Origin: Streptomyces sp. NRRL S-118
GTDB taxonomy: Bacteria > Actinomycetota > Actinomycetes > Streptomycetales > Streptomycetaceae
DNA: 64,000 nucleotides
Assembly: GCF_000716335.1 (NCBI RefSeq)
Contig: NZ_KL591004.1
Span: 45,910-109,909 of the forward strand
Direction of reading: 5' to 3'
Shown here: one piece after another, positions 8,824-18,926 of the stretch
Position numbering within the stretch: the stretch's first letter is position 1
How the letters are laid out: each line of letters opens with the position of its first letter
Translations under genes and position numbers: made by a program
Notes under the pieces: model-generated
The model's database searches: none
The model's input: the letters and a program-made list of their open reading frames with translations, nothing else
What the model was told of the DNA's origin: nothing

Positions 8824-8921
8824 GGACCGAAGGGTAACCCCCCACCGCATGGCAGGGGGCGGGGTCCGGGAGGACGATGGAAGAGGCGGCAGACGACGGG
8901 TACGAAAGGCGGGAAGCGACC

Positions 8922-9326
8922 ATGAGCCAGCACCCGGACAGCGCCCTGGTCCACCAGGCGTACGACGCCTTCGGCAAGGGAGACATGGAGACCCTGGGCT
9001 CCCTGATGGTGTCGGACTGCGTCTACCACGCGCCGGGGTCGAGCCGGATCTCCGGCCACTACAAGGGCCGCGACAACGTCCTGGCCCTGTTCGACGAGCT
9101 TTTCCGGCTGACCGGAGGCTCCCTGCGCGTCGACCTCCACCACGTCTCCGTGGACGGCCGCGGGCACGCCGTGACCGCCCACAAGTGGTTCGCCGAACGC
9201 GGCGACCGCGGCATCGAGATGCGGGGCGGGCTGTTCTTCACGATCGTGGGCGGGAAGATCTCCGACATCGACGAGTGCGTCGAGGACATCGACGAGGCGG
9301 ACGCCTTCTGGGGCCCGGCCGACTAG
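8922..9326 (+). CDS. NTF2-like (SnoaL-type) protein
   Basis: A 134-residue single-domain alpha/beta cone. The pattern is typical of SnoaL/DUF1348-like proteins: N-terminal helices (HQAYDAFGKGDMETLGSLM), the strand signal DCVYHAPG, GHYKGRDNVLALF, and a closing strand pair ending FFTIVGGKISDIDECV. Such folds act as isomerases, hydrolases or ligand-binding proteins, and no specific substrate can be read from the sequence. ATG at 8922. Its stop codon overlaps the stop of the convergent M23 gene by 4 nt (9323-9326), which leaves no room for a separate terminator. Confidence 0.85.
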   Translation: MSQHPDSALVHQAYDAFGKGDMETLGSLMVSDCVYHAPGSSRISGHYKGRDNVLALFDELFRLTGGSLRVDLHHVSVDGRGHAVTAHKWFAERGDRGIEMRGGLFFTIVGGKISDIDECVEDIDEADAFWGPAD

Positions 9327-10174
9327 GCGGCCTGCGCACCACCGGCCCGTGCGCCGGCCGGTTCCGTGCCGGCCGGTTCCGCCGTGAACGTCTCGCCGCC
9401 CGCCGGGACGCCCACGCCGCGCCAGGTGAACGGCACGCCCCGGGCCGTGTCCAGGTCCGGGCCGTCCATCAGCTGGAAGTGCAGGTGCGGCTCGGTGGAG
9501 TTGCCCGAGTTGCCGCAGCGGGCGAGCTGCTGCCCCGCGACCACCCGGTCGCCCGTCCGGACGGTCAGGGAGTCCCGCTGGAGGTGCGCGTAGGCCGCGT
9601 ACGTACCGTCGCCGAGGTCGAGGACGAGGTGGTTGCCGAAGATCCTGGACGGTCCCGCCATGTCCCGCAGCCACGCCTCGAAGAGCATCAGGTAGGCCAC
9701 GCCGGGCAGTGAGTTACGGCTGAGGTGGTCGCGCTGGCGGTCCGTGGCGTGCACGACCGTCGCGTCGGCGACCGCCAGGAGCGGGGCGCCGAAGGCGGGG
9801 AAGTCGCTGCTGCGGCGCATGACGGGCCACAGGGCGCTGAACTCGGGACGCTCGCGGTCCTCCGGATCGGCGATGACGTCGATCGCGTACGTCTGGCCGT
9901 AGCCGTGGGTGCCGTGGCTCGGTGTCTTGTCGGCCGGGCTGTTGAGCGCCGACCAGCGGCCGGTGACGGGTGGGCCGATCTCCACCGGCGGGCGGGACGG
10001 CAGGGGATCGTTCAGGTGCCGGGCCCCTACGGCGATGGCGATGGCGTACGCCGCCACGATGGGCGGCAGCATCCACCACCACGCGTAGTCGAGGACGGCC
10101 CAGCCGTACACCGTGGCCAGGAAGGTCAGTTGCAGCAGCCGGTACAGGACCATGCCGAGCTTGCGTATCGTCAT
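9323..10174 (-). CDS. Membrane-anchored M23 (LytM-like) peptidase-family protein
   Basis: A 283-residue protein. Two N-terminal membrane segments (about residues 10-30 and 33-52, YAWWWMLPPIVAAYAIAIAV) place the rest outside the cell. The C-terminal domain has the M23 fold signals HGTHGYGQTYAIDV, GNHLVLDLGDGTYAAYAHL and GNSGNSTEPHLHFQ, i.e. the H-x-H metal motif. The first canonical HxxxD ligand set is partly altered, so it may be a cell-wall endopeptidase or a binding-only relative. ATG at 10174 has a GGGGGA site. It lies 20 nt after the ArsR-type gene, probably one operon. Confidence 0.88.
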   Translation of the reverse strand: MTIRKLGMVLYRLLQLTFLATVYGWAVLDYAWWWMLPPIVAAYAIAIAVGARHLNDPLPSRPPVEIGPPVTGRWSALNSPADKTPSHGTHGYGQTYAIDVIADPEDRERPEFSALWPVMRRSSDFPAFGAPLLAVADATVVHATDRQRDHLSRNSLPGVAYLMLFEAWLRDMAGPSRIFGNHLVLDLGDGTYAAYAHLQRDSLTVRTGDRVVAGQQLARCGNSGNSTEPHLHFQLMDGPDLDTARGVPFTWRGVGVPAGGETFTAEPAGTEPAGARAGGAQAA

Positions 10175-10194
10175 CGTTCCCCCAAGAAGATGGA

Positions 10195-10707
10195 TCAGGG
10201 CCGGGCCGTGGCAAGGGCCGCGAGCAGCGGCACCACGCGGCCCGGCGGGACCTCGTAGCGACCGCGGCCCGCGGTGTGGAGCCAGCCGGCACCGGTCAGT
10301 TGGCGCAGGTGGTGGTAGATCTGGCCGGTCGTGCCGATCTCCTCCAGCGCGGCCAGCTCGGCGGCGGTGCGCCGGCCACCGACGATCTCGCGCAGGAGCC
10401 GCAGGCGGACCGGGTGCCCGAGCGCCGCGAAGGACTCCGCGGCCTCGGTCCAGTCGTCCTCGAGCTGCCGTTCGACGGGGAGGCCGTACTGCCACTCGTA
10501 CTGCTCACCCGTGGGCAGTCGTACGGCCCCGGTGAACAGGACGCCGCCGTCCGCCGCGCCGGTCGCGGCGAGCCGCGCCTTGAGGCCCTCCAGCGCCCAG
10601 AAGTCGCCTTCGCCGACGGGCGGTACGTCCCGCCCGCCGCCCTCCAGCGCCGCCATGCGCCGTTCCAGCTCCGCGACGCGCTCTTCCAGCTCCATGGAGA
10701 CGATCAT
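10195..10707 (-). CDS. ArsR-type winged-helix transcriptional regulator
   Basis: A 170-residue protein (166 if the second ATG at 10695 is used). The N-terminus is a short coiled coil (ELEERVAELERRMAALE). The winged-helix domain sits at the C-terminus: LGHPVRLRLLREIVGGRRTA, recognition-helix region TTGQIYHHLRQLTGAGW, wing GRGRYEV. No Cys metal-site motif is visible, so it is an ArsR-like helix-turn-helix without the classic arsenic sensor. No Shine-Dalgarno precedes either start; the message may be leaderless from 10707. A TACGTA double palindrome covers the start and suggests autoregulation. Co-directional with the M23 gene. Confidence 0.85.
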   Translation of the reverse strand: MIVSMELEERVAELERRMAALEGGGRDVPPVGEGDFWALEGLKARLAATGAADGGVLFTGAVRLPTGEQYEWQYGLPVERQLEDDWTEAAESFAALGHPVRLRLLREIVGGRRTAAELAALEEIGTTGQIYHHLRQLTGAGWLHTAGRGRYEVPPGRVVPLLAALATARP

Positions 10708-10720
10708 ACGTAGTTACGTA
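10707..10720. promoter_or_regulatory. Probable operator of the ArsR-type regulator
   Basis: TACGTA-GT-TACGTA: two self-complementary 6-mers 2 bp apart that together form a larger imperfect palindrome, touching the first ATG of the regulator gene. It is AT-rich compared with its surroundings. Position and symmetry suggest a negative autoregulatory site. Confidence 0.5.
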
Positions 10721-10747
10721 ATATCGTTCAAGCGGGAAAAGACGAAA

Positions 10748-10780
10748 CCCCCGCCCGGACCGCGAGGGTCCGGACGGGGG
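10748..10780 (-). terminator. Terminator of the purS-purQ-purL operon
   Basis: A 14-bp stem with one mismatch (10748-10761 with 10767-10780) begins 15 nt after the purL stop. On the minus strand it is followed by a T-rich stretch. It separates purL from the ArsR-M23 unit. Confidence 0.8.
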
Positions 10781-10794
10781 CGCCGGGAGGTGCG

Positions 10795-13040
<2,246 letters not shown>

Positions 13041-13044
<4 letters not shown>

Positions 13045-13721
13045 GCGCTGACCAACTTCTTGAGGATCGAGGTGAAGAAACCGAGGCCGTCGGTGCGGCC
13101 CGTACCGACCAGCGGCTCGACGGCGTGCTCGGGGTGCGGCATCAGGCCGACGACGTTGCCGGCGGCGTTGGTGATGCCGGCGATGTCCCGCAGGGAGCCG
13201 TTGGGGTTGTAGCCGACGTACCGGAACGCGACCCGGCCCTCGGCCTCCAGCTCGTCGAGCACGCGCTCGTCGGCGACGTACCGCCCGTCCATGTTCTTGA
13301 GCGGGACGGAGATCTCCTGGCCCTGCTCGTAGTCGGCGGTCCAGGAGGTGCCGGCGTTCTCCACCCGCAGCTTCTGGTCGCGGCAGATGAAGTGCAGGTG
13401 GTCGTTCTGCAGCATCGCGCCGGGGAGCAGATGGGCCTCGGTGAGGATCTGGAAACCGTTGCAGATGCCGAGGACCGGCATGCCGGCCTTCGCCTGCTCG
13501 ATGATCGTCTCCATCACCGGGGAGAAGCGGGAGATCGCTCCGGCGCGCAGGTAGTCGCCGTAACTGAAGCCGCCCGCGAGAACGACCGCGTCGACCTGCT
13601 TGAGGTCCTTGTCGCGGTGCCAGAGCGAAACGGGCTCGGCGCCCGCGAGCCGGGCGGCGCGCAGCGCGTCCCGGTCGTCCAGCGTGCCGGGGAAGGTGAC
13701 GACTCCGATACGAGCGGTCAC
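13041..13721 (-). CDS. purQ: FGAM synthase, glutaminase subunit
   Basis: A 226-residue class-I glutamine amidotransferase that releases ammonia from glutamine for PurL. The nucleophile is Cys87 in [11 protein letters not shown]; the His and Glu of the triad are in [11 protein letters not shown] near the C-terminus; [15 protein letters not shown] is the oxyanion-side motif. GTG at 13721 overlaps the purS stop by 4 nt, and its own stop overlaps the purL start by 4 nt, so the three genes form a tightly coupled unit. Confidence 0.98.
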
Positions 13722-13966
13722 GCCTCTTCCACCTTTACGACGAAGTCCTCGATGACGGTGTTGGCGAGGAAGGTTTCGGCCATCTCGTGGATGCGGGCGA
13801 GGGCGGCGTCATCGACCGGCCCCTCCACATCGAGCTCGAAGCGCTTTCCCTGACGGACGTCGGCGATCCCCTTGAATCCGAGGCGGGGCAGTGCGCGCTG
13901 CACCGCCTGTCCCTGCGGGTCGAGGATCTCCGGCTTGAGCATGACGTCGACTACGACGCGTGCCAC
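13718..13966 (-). CDS. purS: FGAM synthase, PurS subunit
   Basis: An 82-residue small subunit that bridges PurL and PurQ and helps channel ammonia. The sequence [20 protein letters not shown] followed by RALPRLGF and [12 protein letters not shown] is typical. I place the start at the GTG at 13966 rather than the GTG at 13972, because GGGAG overlaps the first and lies 5 nt before the second, giving the usual M-A-R-V-V start. First gene of purSQL. Confidence 0.95.
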   Translation of the reverse strand: MARVVVDVMLKPEILDPQGQAVQRALPRLGFKGIADVRQGKRFELDVEGPVDDAALARIHEMAETFLANTVIEDFVVKVEEA

Positions 13967-14287
13967 TGGCACTCCCGGTGGTGTGTTGCGTGGGCGGTTC
14001 CCTCAGCGTACCTGTCTCCTAAATCTACGCGAGTAGACATCTGGAGGTCCCTACAAGTGGCCGCCGGTCGACCACGAAGAACACGCCGGGAACGGCGAGG
14101 AAAAGAGCCGGAAAAGAAACGTCCCCGGCATTGCAGCGGACACGCTGATGCAATTGGCTGGGCTTCACAATGTGACGCCTTTCGCTGTACAAAGGAATGC
14201 AGAGGAAAGCGACATTGCCTCTCAACAGCCCTAAAATCGGTGTCGCCGCACGTCAGGGTGGCACACCGCGGGAAAGGACCGATATCC
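13967..14287. promoter_or_regulatory. Divergent intergenic region purS / lsrL
   Basis: 321 nt between divergent genes, clearly less GC-rich than the flanks. An AT-containing stretch around 14010-14045 (CTCCTAAATCTACGCGAGTAG) may carry the purS-side promoter. GGGAAAGGACC lies just before the lsrL GTG. I see no riboswitch-like fold and no convincing short gene. Confidence 0.45.
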
Positions 14288-14641
14288 GTGGCGCAGCGCG
14301 TAGTGGTCACGCTCTTCGACGACATCGACGGAGGGGAAGCGGCGGAAACGGTCATGTTCGGCCTCGACGGTAAGACGTACGAGATCGACCTCAATCCCGC
14401 CAACGCAAAGAAACTTCGCAAGGCCCTCGCGCCCTACATGGCGGCCGGGCGCAAGCGCTCCGGCAGTGCCGTCGCGGGCACCGCCGCCAAGCCCCGGGCG
14501 TCGCGCGACGCGTACAAGCACACGGCCCTCGAACCCGACCCGGCGGCCGTCCGCGCCTGGGCCCAGTCCAACAAGATGGACGTGCCGGCCCGCGGCCGGA
14601 TCCCCAAGCGCGTGTACGAGGCCTTCCGCGAGGCGAGCTGA
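14288..14641 (+). CDS. lsrL: Lsr2-family nucleoid-associated protein (LsrL-type)
   Basis: A 117-residue two-domain Lsr2 protein. The N-terminal dimerisation domain (VVVTLFDDIDGGEAAETVMF, about 1-55) is followed by a basic Ala/Lys/Arg linker and a C-terminal DNA-binding domain (WAQSNKMDVPARGRIPKRVYEAF) with the AT-hook-like Arg-Gly-Arg at about 102-104. Lsr2 proteins bind AT-rich DNA and silence acquired genes. Streptomyces has two copies; position beside purS suggests the paralogue called LsrL rather than Lsr2 itself. That assignment rests on remembered synteny. GTG at 14288. Confidence 0.92.
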   Translation: MAQRVVVTLFDDIDGGEAAETVMFGLDGKTYEIDLNPANAKKLRKALAPYMAAGRKRSGSAVAGTAAKPRASRDAYKHTALEPDPAAVRAWAQSNKMDVPARGRIPKRVYEAFREAS

Positions 14642-14776
14642 GCGGGCGGGGAGCCGGGCCGGGCGGCACGGCTCCCCCCGGGCCGGCATCGCCGAGTTGC
14701 GCTGCACCCCGGGTGATCGGCTAGAGTCTGGATCACGCCGAGGGGCGAGGCCGGAAGGCCCCACCTCACGGAGCGT

Positions 14777-14848
14777 GCGGGTGTAGTTCAGTAGTAGAAC
14801 ATCCCCCTTCCAGGGGGAAGGCGCAGTGTGCGATTCCTGTCACCCGCT
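14777..14848 (+). tRNA. tRNA-Gly(TCC) with non-canonical D- and T-loops
   Basis: The cloverleaf is GCGGGTG/CACCCGC acceptor, GTTC/GAAC D-stem and TCCCC/GGGGA anticodon stem with loop CTTCCAG, so anticodon TCC (glycine). It is odd in two linked places. The 7-nt D-loop is AGTAGTA and lacks the G18G19 doublet, and the T-arm reads GTGCGATTC instead of GTTCGATTC, so the G18-Psi55 contact cannot form. The T-stem also needs a bulged T (14827) to pair. The two other tRNA-Gly genes here are canonical. CCA is not encoded; discriminator T. Confidence 0.88.
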
Positions 14849-14943
14849 CCGCATCGCTTACCGAGCACTCCGGTGCATCAGGTACAGTGGTGTTCGCACC
14901 GCCCGGTGGCCCCTCTCGTGGGAGGCTGACGGTCGGGAGCACT

Positions 14944-15016
14944 GCGGACGTGGCTCAGTTGGTAGAGCATCACCTTGCCAAGGTGAGGGTCGCGAGTTCG
15001 AATCTCGTCGTCCGCT
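14944..15016 (+). tRNA. tRNA-Gly(GCC), copy 1
   Basis: A canonical 73-nt cloverleaf: GCGGACG/CGTCCGC acceptor, D-loop AGTTGGTA with GG, anticodon loop TTGCCAA (GCC), T-loop TTCGAAT, discriminator T. CCA is not encoded. It is 95 nt after tRNA-Gly(TCC) and followed by a terminator. Confidence 0.97.
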
Positions 15017-15023
15017 CAGAGTA

Positions 15024-15056
15024 CGAAGGCCCCGGTCATCACGACCGGGGCCTTCG
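15024..15056 (+). terminator. Terminator after tRNA-Gly
   Basis: A perfect 14-bp stem (15024-15037 with 15043-15056) with a 5-nt loop, 7 nt after the tRNA. Confidence 0.85.
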
Positions 15057-15096
15057 GCGTTCCCCGGGTCCGCTCGCCGGGCTGCCGGTCCCACCC

Positions 15097-15112
15097 GATG
15101 ACATTTGTCATC
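15097..15112. promoter_or_regulatory. Perfect palindrome upstream of the ABC/two-component operon
   Basis: GATGACA-TT-TGTCATC is an exact 16-bp palindrome 58 nt before the ATP-binding protein start. A further half-site, TGACA, follows at 15122-15126. It is the best candidate binding site for the response regulator encoded in the same operon (18294-18905). Confidence 0.6.
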
Positions 15113-15169
15113 GCGGACCGGTGACAGCGCGCCCTGCCCGCGCGGGCGGGGCGGCGCAAGCCTGGGGAC

Positions 15170-16087
15170 ATGACCAGTGATGTGCACGTGATCGAGGCCG
15201 AGGACCTCCGGCGCAGTTACACCGGAGGGTTCGAGGCCGTGCGCGGGATCTCCTTCGCCGTGGCCCCCGGCGAGGTGTTCGCCCTGCTCGGCACCAACGG
15301 CGCCGGCAAGACCTCCACCGTCGAACTGCTGGAGGGCCTGGCCGCGCCGAGCGGCGGCCGGGTGCGGGTGCTCGGCCACGATCCGTACCGCGAGCGCGGG
15401 GTCGTCCGGCCCCGGATCGGCGTGATGCTCCAGGAGGGCGGCTTCCCCTCCGACCTCACGGTCGCCGAGACCGTCCGCATGTGGTCCGGCTGCACCAGCG
15501 GGCCCCGGCCGGCCGGCGAGGCCCTGGAGATGGTGGGGCTGACCGCCCGTGCCCGCGTCCGCGTCAAGCAGCTGTCGGGCGGCGAGCGGCGGCGGCTCGA
15601 CCTGGCGCTGGCCCTGCTCGGACGGCCCGAGGTGCTCTTCCTGGACGAGCCGACCACCGGGCTCGACGCCGAAGGGCGCCGCGACACCTGGGAGTTGGTA
15701 CGGGCGCTGAGCGAGGACGGCACGACCGTCCTGATGACCACCCATTACCTGGAGGAGGCCGAGGCCCTGGCGGACCGGCTGGCCATCATGCACCGGGGGC
15801 GGATCGTGACGGCCGGCACCCCGGCGGAGGTCACCGCCTCCCGGCCCGCCCGCATCCGCTTCGTCCTCCCCGACGGCGTACCCGCGGCGCGGCTGCCGCT
15901 GTCGCTGCGGGCCGCCGCCACCGGACGCCGCGTCGAGATACGCACCCACGAACTCCAGGACGCGCTCGGCGAACTCCTGGGGTGGGCACGGGAGTCCGGC
16001 GTACGGCTGGAAGGGCTCGACGCCCGCTCGGCCTCGCTCGAAGAGGCCTTCCTCGACATCGCACAGACCGAAACGGCAGGGGTGTGA
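15170..16087 (+). CDS. ABC transporter ATP-binding protein (DrrA/ABC-2 type)
   Basis: A 305-residue ATPase with Walker A GTNGAGKT (about 44-51), ABC signature LSGGERRR (about 138), Walker B VLFLDEPTTGLD and switch His in TTHYLEEAEAL. The extra C-terminal 80 residues match the regulatory tail of drug-type exporters. It should energise the ABC-2 permease encoded 1 nt downstream. First gene of a four-gene operon (ATPase, permease, kinase, response regulator). ATG at 15170 has GGGGA upstream. The substrate is unknown; lipid or membrane-active compound export is inferred from the DesK-like kinase. Confidence 0.95.
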   Translation: MTSDVHVIEAEDLRRSYTGGFEAVRGISFAVAPGEVFALLGTNGAGKTSTVELLEGLAAPSGGRVRVLGHDPYRERGVVRPRIGVMLQEGGFPSDLTVAETVRMWSGCTSGPRPAGEALEMVGLTARARVRVKQLSGGERRRLDLALALLGRPEVLFLDEPTTGLDAEGRRDTWELVRALSEDGTTVLMTTHYLEEAEALADRLAIMHRGRIVTAGTPAEVTASRPARIRFVLPDGVPAARLPLSLRAAATGRRVEIRTHELQDALGELLGWARESGVRLEGLDARSASLEEAFLDIAQTETAGV

Positions 16088-16088
16088 C

Positions 16089-16859
16089 ATGACGGCCAGG
16101 GCGGAACGCATGGGCGCGCTGGGGCGCGCCGAACTGACCCTTCTCGTCCGGAACCGCTACGCGCTCTGCGTGGCGCTGCTGATGCCGCTGCTGATGGTCG
16201 GCTTCATGCGGACCTCGCTCGACCGGGTCGGGCTGGAGGAGACCGGGATGAGCGTGGTCGAGGCATCACTGACCGGGGGCGTGGTGATGGCCCTGCTGCT
16301 CGTCGTGTACCTGAACCTCGTCTCCGCGTACGTAGCGCGCCGTGAGGAGCTGGTGCTCAAGCGGCTGCGCACCGGCGAGGCGTCGGACCCGGAGATCCTG
16401 GCCGGGACCGCGCTGCCGGCGGCCGTGCTCGGGCTGGCGCAGTGCGTGCTGATGGTGGTCGCCGGGGTGGCCTTCCTCGGCGTACGGACGCCGGAGCGGC
16501 CTGAACTCCTCGTACTGGGCGCCCTGCTGGGTGTGGTGCTGCTGACGGTGCTGGCCGCGGCGACCGCGGCGCTCACGAGGACGGTCGAGAGCGCGCAGAT
16601 CACCACCATGCCGCTGTTCGTCGTCTCGTCGATCGGTTCCGGGCTCTTCCTGCCGCTGGAGGCGTTCCCCGACGAGATGGCCTCCGTGTGCGAACTGCTG
16701 CCGCTCACCGGCGTGATGACGCTCGTCCGGGCCGGCTGGCTGGGTGCCGGGGAGGCGACGGCCGGGGACCTGGCGGGCGCCGCGGTGACCGCGCTGGCCT
16801 GGATCCTGATCTCGGTGTTTGCTGTGCGGCGGTGGTTCCGCTGGGAGCCACGGCGCTGA
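16089..16859 (+). CDS. ABC-2 type permease
   Basis: A 256-residue membrane protein with six likely helices (around 24-40, 57-78, 104-126, 138-160, 172-192, 228-246), the ABC-2 layout. The GTSELVLKRL-like coupling segment is seen as EELVLKRLRTGEASDPEIL, and the late PLTGVMTLVRAGWLG stretch is typical of DrrB-like permeases. It starts 1 nt after the ATPase stop, and the kinase follows 13 nt later. It would pair with the ATPase to form the exporter. Confidence 0.93.
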   Translation: MTARAERMGALGRAELTLLVRNRYALCVALLMPLLMVGFMRTSLDRVGLEETGMSVVEASLTGGVVMALLLVVYLNLVSAYVARREELVLKRLRTGEASDPEILAGTALPAAVLGLAQCVLMVVAGVAFLGVRTPERPELLVLGALLGVVLLTVLAAATAALTRTVESAQITTMPLFVVSSIGSGLFLPLEAFPDEMASVCELLPLTGVMTLVRAGWLGAGEATAGDLAGAAVTALAWILISVFAVRRWFRWEPRR

Positions 16860-16872
16860 GGGGGACGAGGAC

Positions 16873-18297
16873 ATGAAACTGACGGGGTGGTGGAGCCGGC
16901 GCAGCAACCCGGAGAAGGTGGAGCTCTACACCCGTTGGTCGTACCACACCTTCGTGGTGATCGAGGTGCTCTACATCGGGCTCGGGGTGCTCGGCGGGTC
17001 GCCGAGCCCGCTCGGCGGGTGGCTGTTCCTGCTGGTGTGCGCCCACTCCGTGCTGGGCGGCGTCCTGGCCTCCCGGGCCCTGGACTGGACCGTGGGCCGC
17101 CGGGGGCGCCCGCACCGGCTGATGGTGGCGCACGCGGTGGCGTCGTGCGTGCTCGCCGCGGGGGCACTGGCCCTGCGCCGGTCCGGGGCGCTCGGCGACA
17201 TGGGGACCGCCGCCATCATGGTCACGGGGATGGTCGGCTTCGGAATCGGCGGGCTGGTGCTGGCCCTGGCCAAGGTCCGGCACATGCTCTGGCTGGTCCT
17301 CGGCTCGGCGGTCGGCACCGCGCTGATGTGCCTCGCCTTCGGCTTGCCGGTCGAGGAGGTCGTCGGGTTCTCGATCGGGGTGGTGATAGCCGGGCTGCTG
17401 CTCGCGTTCACCAGTGGTTTCTCGGGCTGGCTGCTGCGCTCCGTGTGGGAGCTCGACGCCGCGCGGGAGCTCCAGGCGCGGCTCGCGGTCGCGGAGGAGC
17501 GGCTGCGCTTCGGGCGCGACCTGCACGACGTCATGGGCCGCAACCTGTCGGTGATCGCGCTGAAGAGCGAGCTGGCGGTGCAGCTGGCGCGGCGGGGGCT
17601 GGCCGAGCGGGCGGTGGAGCAGATGGCCGAGGTGCAGCGGCTCGCGCAGGACTCCCAGCGGGAGGTGCGGGAGGTGGTGCGCGGCTACCGGGAGGCGGAT
17701 CTGCACACCGAGCTGGAAGGCGCGCGCGGGGTCCTGGCCGCGGCCGGGATCGCGTGCAGCGTCACGGCCGGGGACGTCGCCCTGCCCGCTCCCGTGCAGT
17801 CGGCGCTCGCGTGGGTGGTGCGGGAGGCCACGACGAATGTGCTGCGGCACGGGGACGCGCGCCGCTGCACGGTGTCGGTGGGCGCGCAGGAAGGACGGGC
17901 GGTGCTGGTGGTCGAGAACGACGGGGTCGGGCAGTCCGCGGGAGGGGTCGGCGGCCCGGCGGCCGCCCCTGGGGCACCGGGGTCAGGCGGCACCGGTCTC
18001 ACCGGGCTGCGGGAGCGGCTCGCCGCACTGGACGGGACGCTGGAGGCCGCGCGCCTGCCCGGCGCCCGGTTCCGGGTGACGGCCCGGGTCCCGCTGGGCG
18101 GGCCCGGCACCGGTCCCGGAGCCGAGCCGGCGAGCGCCGGGCCGGACGGTGGGACCGCCGTGATGCGGCGGGCTGCGGGCGCGGCACGGAAACGGGGACG
18201 CGTACGCATCAGGCGACGCGTGAGCGATCGGGAACGGGACGAGCGGCCTGCGGACGCCGGGGAACGCGGTGCCGGAGTGGCGGGAGGGGCGTGGTGA
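16873..18297 (+). CDS. Sensor histidine kinase, DesK/NarL-partner type
   Basis: A 474-residue kinase. About five or six N-terminal membrane segments (residues 24-185) have almost no extracellular loops, implying membrane-state or intramembrane sensing as in DesK. The HisKA_3 motif RFGRDLHDVMGRNLSVIALKSELA contains His218; the N-box is VVREATTNVLRHG (about 317-330) and the G-box GGTGLTGLRERLAAL. A basic, low-complexity tail of about 45 residues follows the ATPase domain. ATG at 16873 has GACGAGG. The end overlaps the response regulator start. Confidence 0.94.
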   Translation: MKLTGWWSRRSNPEKVELYTRWSYHTFVVIEVLYIGLGVLGGSPSPLGGWLFLLVCAHSVLGGVLASRALDWTVGRRGRPHRLMVAHAVASCVLAAGALALRRSGALGDMGTAAIMVTGMVGFGIGGLVLALAKVRHMLWLVLGSAVGTALMCLAFGLPVEEVVGFSIGVVIAGLLLAFTSGFSGWLLRSVWELDAARELQARLAVAEERLRFGRDLHDVMGRNLSVIALKSELAVQLARRGLAERAVEQMAEVQRLAQDSQREVREVVRGYREADLHTELEGARGVLAAAGIACSVTAGDVALPAPVQSALAWVVREATTNVLRHGDARRCTVSVGAQEGRAVLVVENDGVGQSAGGVGGPAAAPGAPGSGGTGLTGLRERLAALDGTLEAARLPGARFRVTARVPLGGPGTGPGAEPASAGPDGGTAVMRRAAGAARKRGRVRIRRRVSDRERDERPADAGERGAGVAGGAW

Positions 18298-18905
18298 CAC
18301 CCGTGCGTGTGCTGCTCGCGGACGACGAGCACCTGATCCGGGGCGCCCTCGCGGCGCTCCTCGGGCTGGAGGGCGACCTGGAGGTGGTGGCCGAAGCGGG
18401 GTCCGGGCCCGAGGCGCTCGCCATGGCGCGGGCCCACCGGCCCGATGTGGCGGTGCTGGACCTGCAGATGCCGGGCGCCGACGGTGTGAAGGTCGCCACA
18501 TCCCTGCGGGCGGAACTGCCCGAGTGCAGGACCATGATCGTGACCAGCCATGGCCGCCCAGGCCACCTGAAGAGGGCGCTCGCGGCCGGTGTGCGGGGCT
18601 TCGTGCCGAAGACCGTCAGCGCCCAGCAGCTCGCCGAGATCATCCGTACCGTCCATGCCGGACACCGGTACGTGGACCCGGAGTTGGCGGCGGACGCGAT
18701 CTCCGCCGGGGACTCGCCGCTGACCGCCCGGGAGGCGGAGGTGCTGGAGCTCGCGGCGGACGGAGCACCGGTCGCGGAGATCGCCGAGCGGGCGTCGCTG
18801 TCCCCGGGGACGGTGCGGAACTACCTCTCCTCCGCCGCCTCGAAACTCGGTGCCGAGAACCGTCATACGGCAGTGCGTCTCGCACGCGAGCGAGGTTGGG
18901 TATAG
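18294..18905 (+). CDS. NarL/LuxR-family response regulator (DesR-like)
   Basis: A 203-residue protein. The receiver has acidic residues Asp10-Asp11, phospho-acceptor Asp56 (AVLDLQMPG), Thr/Ser in VTSH and Lys in FVPKTVS. The LuxR helix-turn-helix (LTAREAEVLELAADGAPVAEI, SLSPGTVRNYLSSAASKLG) is at about 143-200. I chose GTG at 18294 for spacing from GGGAGGGG at 18282-18289; it overlaps the kinase stop (GTGA). Its likely target is the palindrome at 15097-15112. Confidence 0.95.
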   Translation: MTPVRVLLADDEHLIRGALAALLGLEGDLEVVAEAGSGPEALAMARAHRPDVAVLDLQMPGADGVKVATSLRAELPECRTMIVTSHGRPGHLKRALAAGVRGFVPKTVSAQQLAEIIRTVHAGHRYVDPELAADAISAGDSPLTAREAEVLELAADGAPVAEIAERASLSPGTVRNYLSSAASKLGAENRHTAVRLARERGWV

Positions 18906-18926
18906 TGGTTCCGCGCAACAGCGCAT

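Noticed and set aside
14777..15016. tRNA genes as a prophage or integrative-element attachment site
   Set aside because: No integrase, excisionase or element genes follow any tRNA here; the neighbouring genes are core functions.
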